A stretch of 64,000 nucleotides of DNA from Silene latifolia. Its lineage: Eukaryota > Streptophyta > Magnoliopsida > Caryophyllales > Caryophyllaceae. The first letter of the stretch is position 1; every line of letters starts with the position of its first letter. A program made the position numbers and the translations under genes. This document shows positions 33,933-44,776 of the stretch, one piece after another. The notes below the pieces were generated by a model. It saw nothing but the letters and a program-made list of their open reading frames with translations, was not told the DNA's origin and made no database searches. The stretch covers positions 6,664,658-6,728,657 of the forward strand of contig NC_133538.1 in assembly GCF_048544455.1 (NCBI RefSeq), read 5' to 3'.

Positions 33933-36900
33933 GACGATCCTGAAACCTGTAACCAATAAATCTAATGAATATAGGGAGTCAATTAAAATGAACCCGGGGT
34001 AAAGGTTGTAGGAGCTAATGCAAAGGCTTGGGAGACGTCCTAAAGTCGCGAACTTGCCCTACAATTTTGAACCGGTCACATAGGGGGTGTATGTCAAGGT
34101 CGTATGTGATGCTTGTTGACTCGTATGAGAATGTGATGATGTATGTTGTAATTGTTGGATGTTTGGAGTAGAAGGTCGAGTTTGTGAATGAAAGGTTAAT
34201 GAAGTATATAGAACTGTTGTTGATTGAAAGCATGTTGCATGATAGTTGGTTTACAATGTTGGTTGAAATTGTTAGAAAAGTGTATGAGAATGATGAGTAA
34301 TGTGGTGGAAAAAGGGAGTAGTTCATATGTGATATGATTATACATAATTTTGTTTGTGTAATTTTATATAATGATTTCATATACATGCCTACTATTGTTC
34401 ATATGTACATGTTGCATGAAGAATGTGGTTGAAATGGATGAATTGATTGGAAAATATGGAGTGGCAATAGCATGAGAATACGAATTTTGTGATTATGAAT
34501 ATGTTTAGATGACGAAGTGTATTTGTAATATTGATGTATTAGTAACATGGAATAGGATTTGTAAGGTATGAGTATGATTTGTCTTACGAAAGGCTATAGA
34601 ATAAAAGCATGTGGGTAGTGCATGATGAATGTTGTTGCTTTGCTTTCGAAAATCGTAATATGTGATTGGGACTACTGGTTTCAAGAGTATTGAGTTGTTT
34701 TTGTTTACCTTGTTGTCGTTTAAGTTGTTTGGAAGTAAAATCAAGTAGTTATGTTTTTTTCGATTATAAAGAGGTTGTCTTTAAACTGTTATAACTTGAG
34801 ATGCATAAATTATTTTAATGTAATTCCAATTGGAGGTGATAGCTTGTTCTTTTACGATTCTAACGATAGGTCACACACCCAAAACGACCAAGAAATGAGT
34901 GAGTTATGGCTGTTTTACGAAAACTGGACAGTGCTGAGAAATGTGTAGGTACTCGATCGAGTAGCCTTGGTACTCGAGCAAGTAGGGGGGTACTCGATCG
35001 AGTACGTCAGTTACTTGATCAAGTGGCCCTGGTAATTTGTTTTACGTGCTTCTGATCTTCACCTAATCGATCGAGTAAGTCACTTACTCGATCGAGTGGC
35101 CTGTACTCGATCTAGTGACCCCTGTTTCGGGTCATGTGCTTATCTTTTGACTTTCGTTGCATATTATGTTTAATACAAAGGTGTTAAATTATTTCTTTAT
35201 GCATTGTTTTACGTATGTGTTGGTCCTGAAGCGTAAGTTACCCAATCTTATGATGTAAAGAGTGACATCTATGATGAGTATGAGTTCGGTGGGGAGGACA
35301 TGAGTTATATGTGTTGTGATAGGTAAAGGAAAAAGAATAGGGAGTTTGATAAGGCTTAATTGAGGCTTAAAGAATGTTGTGTAAGACGAGTTGAGTGACA
35401 TGATTGTATGTTGAGTAATGAAAATGTAAGTGAATGTGGGCAAGGGATGATGTAAGTTTAAGGAACGTGAGAATGAAAATATTGAAAGAAAGGATATGGA
35501 TAGTAGCAACCTGAGATGTATAACGATTTATGGAGGGAGATCGTTAGGAATAGTGTTGATTAAGAATATATGTAATTAAAGGTCGTTTCAGAGGAATTGA
35601 GTGAACTTAATGGAGACATGTCGCGACGTGGATTTGCAGATAGTGACTGAGTTTGGAAATTTGTGTTATCGAGGGACGAAACTAATGTGTGATTTCCTTG
35701 GGCAATTAACGGTATAAAAAGAATTTTGATTTCTAGAGATATAAAAAGGGAGATGTAATTGTTTGAACATTAAACGTTGATTCTATGGACAAATTAGTGG
35801 CAAGTGTGAGTGAGTGGAGTGATGAGAAGGGACCCATGGTAAGGAAGAGTGAGATAATATCGATAAGAAATAATGGGATTGGAGTTTTGGAGCAATGAGA
35901 AGGTGATCGGAGCACTAAAAAGTTAGGAAGAAGTAATAAGGAGTTGAATGGTTAATTGCTTTTGTCGAGTGTAAAAAGAAAAGAATGAGAGGAGTAAAAC
36001 TAAGGAAATGTTCACCGGAGTTATGTGATATAAAAGTAAGGAATCGTCGAAATGCATGATACTATCATGAGGTATTGAATTAATGGTTATATAGGAGTTT
36101 CGGAACAACATAATTAGTCTTGAGTTTTGAGGAATTAAGGAAAGTAAGAAGTTGGTAGAATATCTGCATGATATGGGATTTTGGTGGAGAGTTAGATGAT
36201 GATACAATTAAGGATAGTATTGGGAAGAATGTTGGGGTAATTTTATTCATGGATTTGATGTTCGTTGTTTGGGATGTTAAGCAAAGATAGAAAAGAAATC
36301 GTGATGTTTAGAGATGAGTGAAGAGGTTTGATGTCCGGACAGTGGTAGTGTCATGGTTTGTGACTAGTGGTTAAGGGTGGTGGTATATTAGAAAGGTAGC
36401 AATTCTAAAGAGGTTGATTTAGTAGAGACCAGATTGATAAATATGGTTATGAAAGAGTAAAGATGTGGTTATATGAGGCGGTTGTTAGTAGTTGAGTATT
36501 AATGGTGTGGCTACATTTGGCAGAGGGTGATGGATATGTGAATGGGAGAATATGTTATGAGGTGTATACGAGTTAAGCTCGGGTGAGAGGTAACTTTTAT
36601 CAGGTGGTAACTTACGTGATCAGGATTGACTGGTTGAATGTGATTACGGGTCTGGGATATATATTTATATATATAAATGTTTGTGTGAGGTTTTGACCTC
36701 ACAAGACGTGGTATGGTGTGATTATCATTGAGTTGTTATTTGAATGTTCTGTAATGCATGTTGGGTACGCTAATCTAATTGAACGATATTCAAAAAGGTA
36801 ATAATTTGATTGATCTGGCATGGTTAGTTATAATTGTATGTGTATTTATAATACATATGTATTACGTGAAATGGTAGGAATAATGCTCATGAGGTGCTTA

Positions 36901-37718
36901 TCCATTTATTCATATAATATGTTGCGTTGTGATTGAGTAAAGTGGATTTGAGTAAGTTTTCTTGTCCGAAAAGTTATTGCCGAGTCAGTGTTTATGGAAT
37001 TGTATGTAGTTGTGATGTCTATCGATGTGGTCGTGGTGCCTTGGGTGGTGATCCGGGCACGGTATTTAGTGTTGTGATGTGGGTATTTTCGCACTGCGGT
37101 GTGGCTGTTGGTGGCGGTGTTGCGATGCCGCCACCGGTTGTGGTGGAGTAGGCGGGATGATTATGATTTGAATTTCGAAAGTACATACCAGTCATACATA
37201 GATCGTTGTTGTTTGTTTGCTGCTGTTCCTTGCGAGTTTTGGTTGAGCAATTGGACTGTTGTTTTTTGTTTGTTGATGTTTCGACCGATTTCGGTTTGGG
37301 AATGAAGGTAGAGTATGATATGAAACATAGTTGTGCATGTTTCCGTTGTTGTCATGGTATAGTGATATTCTGTTGATGGGACACAGTTGTGAGAAGTTGT
37401 TACAGTAATTTTGATCTTGTTTTAGGATGAGGTATCGGTAGACATAGTCATGACAAGTGATTTGTGGAATAGGTGTTGTACTGATATGGAAGCTGTAAGT
37501 GGTTCATAATCTCTATTTGGGACAGTGAGTATAGGGTGTTGGAGAATAGTATCATGTTAAGTGATGAATGAGTTTTGTGGTAATAAAAGAAAAGAAATCG
37601 AAGATCTAGTGTGAGTGTATGTCATAATTGTGGATCGTGAGTTATGAGTATGGAAATGGTGCACGTATAGAGGATTAGGTCGTTTTGGCGGTAATAGGGA
37701 ACAAGTGAAGTTTTGGGT
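33933..37718 (+). other. Internal region of element A, noncoding
   Basis: The first 170 bases resemble the same part of element B (AAAATGAACC, AACTTG(G)CCC, CCGGTCACAT or CCAGTCACAT), showing common descent. The remainder is G-rich and C-poor on the plus strand, has no retroviral motif, and yields only low-complexity frames on the minus strand. A Cys/Val-rich open frame at 36933-37151 has no known domain. Confidence 0.6.
34951..35117. repeat. Dyad-module array inside element A
   Basis: Seven copies, among them TACTCGATCGAGTA, TACTCGAGCAAGTA, TACTTGATCAAGTG, TAATCGATCGAGTA and TACTCGATCTAGTG. Confidence 0.88.
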
Positions 37719-38117
37719 TAACACTACTACAAATCCAGGCAACTACAACGCTCCTTTAACAACGTTTATGCACGAAAATCACAATAGACGTTGTAGAATG
37801 TATGGCGCGATTTTTACTAAACTTAATTACAACAGGTATGGTTATATAACCGTTGTTATACGTTTTAACAACGGGTTAAATTTGCAAAACCGTTGTTAAT
37901 AATTTGGCGCAAAATTGGCGCAAAGTTAGTGTAAAGTAATCACAACGGGTATTTTTAAACCCGTTGTTAAAACTTATTTAACAACGGTTGTTATTTTACA
38001 ACCGTTGTTAAAACTTATTTAACAACGGTTGTTATTGAACAACCGTTGTCAATACTTTCAATACTATAAACCACACAAACACATATCTGCTACAGCCACA
38101 AAACACATACATAACCT

Positions 38118-38176
38118 AACACAAACACAAACACAGACAAACACAAACACAAACACAAACACAAACACAGCAAACA
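38118..38176 (+). repeat. (ACAAAC)n-type microsatellite
   Basis: ACAAACACAAACAC repeats in the left part of the CACTA element, read as Thr/Asn repeats in one frame. Confidence 0.85.
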
Positions 38177-38497
38177 CACTTTCTCATCGTCTCTTTCTCT
38201 CTTTCTCTCTTTCTCATCGTCGCTTTATCATCTCGCCGTCACTGTTGGTTTCATCGTCTCTTACTTTCTCTAATTATCAGGTAAATCTCGCCGTCACTGT
38301 TGGTTTCATCGTCCTTCATCGTCATTGTTTTCTTTTTTTAATTATTTCATTTAATTTGCATGTATATATGATGGGTTTTTATCAATCATTATTATGTTAT
38401 TATTCGCTTAATTAGCTCGTAAAACAAATTAAATAAAATAAAACAAAGAAGAAGCAAGATGATAGAGAGAATGCATGATAAACTTAATTAATAATTC

Positions 38498-38501
<4 letters not shown>

Positions 38502-38538
<37 letters not shown>
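38502..38538 (+). repeat. (TA)n microsatellite
   Basis: About 18 uninterrupted TA units inside the CACTA element, just downstream of the small minus-strand ORF. Confidence 0.95.
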
Positions 38539-38542
<4 letters not shown>

Positions 38543-38560
38543 CATAAATTAAAAAAAGAA

Positions 38561-38848
38561 TTACATTTCTAAAAATGCAATTCTTATATTTTCATAGAGA
38601 GTCTTATTCTCTTCTATGATATCCCTCCTCTCCTCCTTAGCTATTTGGAGGTTTCGTTCATCAGTTGCTATATCGTCATATAGCTGCAACAACTGCTGCT
38701 CTGTCAAGCCATTTCTTTTGGCGTCCTTGAGTGCGGCTTGAGCATCCACAAGATAGCTCCTAAAACTGTCCTCAATGTGAAGCAACCGATGGATGAAGCT
38801 GTTGTTGTGCTCGGTCATAGTAAGAGTTTTAGGGATGTAATCGTTCAT
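38561..38848 (-). CDS. Small coiled-coil-like protein carried by the CACTA element
   Basis: Ninety-five codons from AACAAAATGAACG (good plant start context) to a stop at 38561. The protein is charged, without Cys or Trp, and from about residue 30 shows heptad-like Leu/Ile spacing (SYLVDAQAALKDAKRNGL, QLLQLYDDI, NLQIAKEERRDIIEENK), suggesting an alpha-helical coiled coil. About 120 bases upstream on the minus strand is a TATAAATA box (near 38966-38973), followed by a C/A-rich leader, so this looks like a transcription unit and not a chance frame. I do not recognise the family. It could be a host gene fragment captured by the transposon, or the last exon of a degenerate transposon gene. Confidence 0.5.
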   Translation of the reverse strand: MNDYIPKTLTMTEHNNSFIHRLLHIEDSFRSYLVDAQAALKDAKRNGLTEQQLLQLYDDIATDERNLQIAKEERRDIIEENKTLYENIRIAFLEM

Positions 38849-38965
38849 TTTGTTGATGAACTTTGGAGTTGTAAGTTTGAAAGATTAATTAGGAGTTGGA
38901 GATTGTTTTAGCAGTTAGGGTTTGAAGATAGTGAGATAATGGAATGGTGGTTGAGATAATGTATG

Positions 38966-38973
38966 TATTTATA
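38966..38973 (-). promoter_or_regulatory. TATA box of the CACTA-borne gene
   Basis: TATAAATA on the minus strand, with about 120 bases to the start codon at 38848 and a leader free of upstream ATG by eye. Confidence 0.5.
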
Positions 38974-39498
38974 CTAAGTAATGTGTCCTTTGAGTTGTTT
39001 TTTAGTTAATATAATATATGCATGTTTAGGAAGTTGTGCCATAATCATCATATCTCCCTGCTTCAAATCTAATGTAAACCCTTCTCATTCCATATATTGT
39101 CCATTCATATGCACAGTACAGGGATGGCAGTAATAATGCATGCATCGGAATTATAACGGGCCCCGTAATTATGCATGCATCTAGTAATATTTAATTTAAT
39201 TTTTTTTTATTTTGTAAAAACAAACAACAACGGTTATGTAGAAACAACCCGTTGTCTTTAGTTATAACAACTGTTCTTTGTAAAGTAATCGTTGTTATAA
39301 CTTTCCCACCAAAATTGAGTCACACTTTCCACAACGGGTTTTTATAATTAAAACCGTTGTTAATAGTTTTAACAACGGGTTCCTTAAGAAAACCAACCGT
39401 TGTTAAAACCTTTTACAACGGACGCTTTAACAACGTCCGCTTTTTTATATAACAACGGTTTTGAACCGTTGTTATAGCCTGTATCTGTAGTAGTGTAA

Positions 39499-40257
39499 GC
39501 TAAGGATTTTGTGGTATAGGTTAGGTGGTGTGCCGAGTGAATTGAGGTGGGAGAACTGTTTAAGTAAGAGAGCCGTGGATATAGGAAGGGAGAGTGTCTA
39601 GATTATAGGCGGTTATCTTTGACATGTCGTGGTGATGACAATATGGAGAAGATATAGCTAAAGATTTAGTATTAGTGAGTTACGAGGACGTAACATTTAT
39701 CTTAAGAGGAGTAGGATGCGATAAAAGAGAGTTTCATGGTTATGCATGTTGTAATAGATTTGGAAGTAGAGTTTTAGCGTAGCGTAAAGGGGGGATTTAT
39801 TTTGTGGTTGATACTGTTAAAAGGCCATGGTCGTGCTTGTAGTAGTGTGATGCTTCGGAGTGTGAGAATATTTTATGTAGTGCTGACAGTTGGATGATGA
39901 TGTTATGAGTGTGAGTAAACTTCGAGGACGAAGTTCCTTTTAAGGGTGGTAGAATATAACATTCCGTTTGATGTTATGGGTAGTTTGATATTGGATTTGC
40001 TAGTGGATGATATATTACGGAGCTAGTTGGTAGTATATGGAGTTAGTGTTGAGAGAGATATAATGGAGTTTATACGATATCGTGAGCCATGTTGTGGAGG
40101 TAGGAATAGTTAGTGGAGTTGGTGTTACGAGTTCATGTTTGGTTGGAGTTTTGTTTTGAGTTCTTAGTCACGTTGTTGTGTCTTGATCGAGTTAGTATGG
40201 TTGTTTTTGAGTATGGGTTGAACTTCGGGGACGAAGTTCTTTTTAAGGAGGGAAGAC
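39499..40257 (+). other. 3' internal region and polypurine tracts of element A
   Basis: Two hairpin plus polypurine units occur. The first (AACTTCGAGGACGAAGTTC then TTTTAAGGGTGGTAGAA, about 39917-39953) is followed by TATAACATTCCG, which looks like an old LTR start. The second (GAACTTCGGGGACGAAGTTC at 40220-40239, then TTTTTAAGGAGGGAAGAC) abuts the current 3' LTR. No coding sequence. Confidence 0.7.
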
Positions 40258-41111
40258 TGTAATACTACGGTTTTATGAGTCTCTGGGTACTCTATCGAGT
40301 AGGCCTTACTCTGTCGAGTAAGGGTGAGTTGCGTTTTAAAATAGTTTATGACCTGTTGGGTACTCGATCGAGTAACTATGATACTCGATCGAGTAAGGGG
40401 GCACTCGATCGAGTACCTTAGCTACTCGATCGAGTAAGCCGGTTTACTGAGGAGTTATTTCTCGGGTTTTGTTAATTATGCGATTAAGGTATATAATCTT
40501 TTCCGTCATTGTTCTTAAACACTTTTCAAAACCTAAATTACTGTCAAGAGAGAAAGCAAAGTACGTTCATCACTTTAATCGCATTGTTAGCAAATCCCGG
40601 AGTTTGGAAGGTCGGATTTCACCTTTCGTTATACCGTTGAGATCCTTGCGTCGAGGGTAAGATCTATGTACCGTTTTTATAGTTTTTCCTTAAAGTTGGT
40701 TAAACCCTAATATAGGGATTTGGGGGTTTTTGTGTAGATTGTGATTTGGTAGTGTCTATGTGTTTTTATGATAGGAGGAGGTTTTGTAGAAGAGGCTTTT
40801 TGATACAGCTGTTGATACCGTCTGACTGTTGTGCTTTCCAGGTAGGATTTCCTACTCAGTATTAGTCCCATAATGGGATGATTGTTGATGTGTTGAGATT
40901 GATTGCTTAATATCGTAATTGTATTGTGACGGTTGTGATTGTGGCTGTTGTCTTTGGTTCTTGAGATGCGTTCTCGGCTGAGTGGAGTCACTTGCGGGAG
41001 TGGCTTCACGCCCTAGTTTCGCCTCCTGTGGAAGCCGCCACAGGAGGGATGTGCACATTAATGGACAGGGTTATCGCTCGGTATGATGAGCGGGGCTTAG
41101 GTGGGAACGGC
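40258..41111 (+). repeat. 3' LTR of element A, left part
   Basis: Matches 32572-33424 closely, with the dyad array at 40288-40437. It ends at ACGGC (41107-41111), the left target copy of element B. Confidence 0.92.
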
Positions 41112-42369
41112 TGTAATACCCGCCCTTTTAGAGACCCTTTGACCAGCGTTGACTGACCTTGGGAGCGGGAGTAGTCATAGAAATGCGTGCCAAAACTATC
41201 TTGGGTTACGTGTTAAGAGTGGTACTCGATAAAGTGGAGGCTACTCGATCGAGTAGCTAGGTTACTCGATCGAGTAGGGTGCCACTCGATCGAGTATGTT
41301 GGGTACTCGATCGAGTACCGAGTTTTCAGCGAGGGTTTTATATCGCGTTTTGTTATATCCGCAAATCATTTCCGCCACTTTCCTCCTATCCTTCAGTCGC
41401 CTCTTTCCCTTTCCTTCACCATGAAACCTCCATGGAAGCCTTTTGAAGATCCTTGTGCCTTAGGAGAGCGTCACTTGAGTCGGGTAGCGGTCTTTTGCCG
41501 GGTTTCTCCTTATAGGTATGTCATAATCATCATCCGTATCCTCATCTTTGCAGTTAGGGTTTGCTTGGTAGTAATAGATGTTGTATTGTGGTTATAGGCA
41601 TTGCTTGATTGCTGGATATGTTGTATGTCGGCATGGAATGGTTGCAGTTGCTTAAAGGTAGGTTCGCCTACTCAGTTTCTGTAGATAGTCTAGTGTGTCG
41701 GTTGTTGTGGTTGTATTGTGATTGCTTAATATCGTAATTTTATTGTGACGGTTGTGATTGTGGCTGTTGTCTTTGGTTCTCGAGATGCGTTCTCGGCTGA
41801 GTGGAGTCACTTGCGGGAGTGGCTTCACGCCCTAGTTTCGCCTCCTGTGGAACCCGCCACAGGAGGGATGTGCACATTAATGGACAGGGTTATCGCTCGA
41901 TATGATGAGCGGGGCTTTGGTGGGAACGGCTGCGGTTCCCCACTGGCAGGGCTGGTCCAGTGAACAGTCAGTGACAGAGGTTGGTTGGATTAGTGTAATT
42001 GTGTGTGTGTTTGATAGCGTTGTATTGTGTTGATAGCTGTATTGTTATTGTCGTATCTTATCTTAGTACTTACCTTGTGTGGTGGTTTGTTTGTTATGTG
42101 TCTGCCGTGATCCCTTATGGTCAGCAGTCGGTCTTAGCAGGTGTTGGTGTTGTTGATAGCTGGCGTCCGGGCAGGGATGAGTCTTCACGAGATTCGATAG
42201 CTTCAGAGTGTATCTTTATATTGTTTGTTGGTTTAAATCACTTGTAATATAACATAATAGTTCTCTTATCGAGATTTGATAATTACTATCCTCGGGCAAC
42301 CGAGATGGTAACGCCCTTATATGCTCAGGAAGGCCTAGTTAAGGCTCCTCTGAATATGGGGGTGTTACA
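41112..42369 (+). repeat. 5' LTR of element B
   Basis: TGTAATACCCGCCC to GGGGGTGTTACA. Dyads at 41223-41318: TACTCGATAAAGTG, two TACTCGATCGAGTA, CACTCGATCGAGTA and TACTCGATCGAGTA. Confidence 0.92.
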
Positions 42370-42372
42370 AAG

Positions 42373-42384
42373 TGGTATCAGAGC
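42373..42384 (+). other. Primer-binding site of element B
   Basis: TGGTATCAGAGC, three bases after the LTR. Confidence 0.92.
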
Positions 42385-44776
42385 GACGATTTTGGAACCT
42401 GTAACAAATAAAAATAATGAACGTAGTGAGTCTAATAAAATGAACCTAGTGTATGTGTAATGGGAGCCCCAGCTGATGCTAGGTTTTGGGTGAGTAGGCG
42501 CCCTCATTTCAAAAACTTGGCCCCATGATACTTAAGCCAGTCACATGGTACGGGAATGTGGAGTCCGTGTGTATATGTGTGATGTGTATGCTAATTGTGT
42601 CAGAGCTACTTGTAGTTGAGCCTTGGTTGGAGTTAATAAGGATGTGATAGCTGTATTTGGGCCATGCTTAGTGAGGTTTTGGCATGATTAGTGAGCTTGT
42701 GCGATGATTTCGAAATACGTGACAAAAGTTTATTCGATAGAAATGCCTGGGAATGAGAATAGGTGTGCTATAATAGAAGGATGAACATGCCGGTGTTTGC
42801 TGTAAGTTGATGGTGACGGTAGTCATGTACAAGTTTATAAACCCTACCGTGAGTACGATGATGATAGTTATAGAATTGTTGAGTTATAATTTAAAACATA
42901 GCATATAGTAATGCGTTTATGCCTTGTTTATTGGTTGAAATTTTTCATTGCGTAATAATTGATTTGTGTAAGATGATTTGCTTATGATTGAATGTAGAAC
43001 ATGATAGATTAATTTGTTATGCGGATATGCAATTATATGTTATATGAAAGAATGAAATAATGTTAATTATATGTTTCATGTTATTGTGAACGCGAGTTTG
43101 GTAGCGATATGTTAAGGCGAGTTTTTAAGTGTAATATGATGACGTGATTATGTTTATGAATGATTCGGTAGCAGGTAAACCGAGTTGGGTAATTTGTGTA
43201 GCGTAATGTGACATACACCTTATTAGTTGAGGCGATACGTTATGCGTGAGTAATGATTGTAATACGTGAACGAGTGTGATAATTAGTGCCGAATTCCGAA
43301 CTTTGTTTGGAGTCGACACGTGATGTTGTTTTGTAGGAATCTTCAAGTTACTTCGTATTTCTGACCGAGTACTTAACTATACTTGACCGAGTGCGAGTGC
43401 TTACTAGACCGAGTAGACCTCACTCGATCTAGTTAGGAAGCTATGACGTCGGGATGTGGAAAAATTTCTGCAGATACTCGACGAAATAGCGCCTACTCGA
43501 TCGAGTAGGGTGGTACTCGATCGAGTACCCTAGACACTCGATCGAGTAGGTTACTGTACAATGAATCTTACGGGTTTGTTAAAACCCCTATTGTTTCTAT
43601 TCTTCTCATTCTTCTTCTATATTTCAAAAACCTAAGCCTAATTCCTCTCAAAACCATTCCTCATCCTGTGTTGGTGGTGATTCTTGGGGTTGATTTCTTT
43701 GTTTAATTTCGTTTCTTTACTTTGCTACTCAATCAAGGTATGCTTTTCTTTCTAATTTACATGATTTATTGATTTGAATGTGTTAGAATGGTGAAACAAT
43801 CTGAAATTTTCGATTCACATGGATAGATTATTGCTTTTAATTGTTGTAATAGGATTCACATGCTTCCCTTTTATGATTGTTGGTGATTAATTGCTGTAAA
43901 TTAGACTAGTAATTGCAAAATGGAAACCGAAATTTCTAGGGTTTACAAAAATCGAAATTGATTTTGATTGTTTTACAATGATTAGATGATGGAATTGAGT
44001 CCTATGTATTGTTTATATCATGTTGAAGGATGGATTTTGATGATTTTCACCTTAAAAAGTTGCCTTAAAAATCCGTCTTAAATGTGCCCCAAGAGGAAAT
44101 TCGTTTGTTATATCTGAAATTTGGTGTTGTATATGACTGTTTAAGTAAAGGTTGAACTTCAGTATGATAGTAGGGATGATGAATGATGAAGAATATGTCA
44201 AAATTGTTACAGCTGTAGAGACCGTCTGAAAAGTTTAATTAAGTTGTTGTTCCTAATATTGAAGGTTGATGATGATATGTTCTAAGTTACCTTTCCATGA
44301 GCTTGTTCAAATGCTTCACATGTTGTTAAGTGTGTGTATAGGGTAACATGAGAATCATGCTAGGATGTTAGAATTTGTTGAGCATGTGTATTCACCATGA
44401 TAAATTTTTCACAATTGTGGTTTATGAGTAGCTGTAAACTGAGTTTATATATCAAATTTGGGAAACTGATGGTGAATGTGTGTACCTAGCTGAGTATTCA
44501 AAGTTAATGGCATGAATTATGTGCTTCACATGTCGAACTTGTTGGTAGATTTGTGTACTTAGCTGAGTATGTAAAGTCCAAATTACATGAAGTATATGCT
44601 TTACGTGTTTATGAAAGTTGCTTAAGTCATGTCTTGAACACGATGCCGAGACCGAATGTAGGAACCAGGTCAAAGTAAACGGGGAGGGTTACTCAACCCG
44701 AGATTGGGGAAGGGAGTGAACCCGTGGTACCCGCAATTCCGGAGTACCCTTCTGTTGTTTTTGTCGATTTCAAACA
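42385..44776 (+). other. Element B 5' internal region
   Basis: Noncoding leader of 2.4 kb. It contains a dyad array at about 43371-43550, a CT-rich tract near 43590-43720 that looks like a plant gene leader, and an AT-rich stretch that may be an intron (AATCAAGGTATGC near 43732 as donor). This suggests that the downstream ORF has its own promoter or a spliced leader. Confidence 0.5.
43371..43550. repeat. Dyad-module array upstream of the element B ORF
   Basis: Clear copies at the right end (TACTCGACGAAATA, TACTCGATCGAGTA, TACTCGATCGAGTA, CACTCGATCGAGTA) and eroded ones to the left (ACTTGACCGAGT). Confidence 0.82.

Larger units (their letters stand above)
37722..39495. mobile_element. CACTA-type DNA transposon, 1774 bases
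   Basis: Ends CACTACTACAAATCCAGGC and, inverted, CACTACTACAGATACAGGC. A 3-base target duplication TAA flanks it (37719-37721 and 39496-39498), as expected for CACTA. Both ends carry many subterminal copies of AACAACGGTT/AACCGTTGTT (about 37795-38050 and 39225-39480), the usual transposase-binding landscape. No transposase is encoded, so it is non-autonomous; it contains a small gene-like unit on the minus strand. Confidence 0.93.

Noticed and set aside
34015..36702. Many minus-strand frames of 60-120 codons
   Set aside because: They are low-complexity Ser/Thr/His/Ile-rich products of the C-poor plus strand, with no domain or start context.
38029..38415. 128-codon plus-strand frame in the CACTA element
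   Set aside because: Driven by the ACAAAC microsatellite and a CT-rich tract; no family features.
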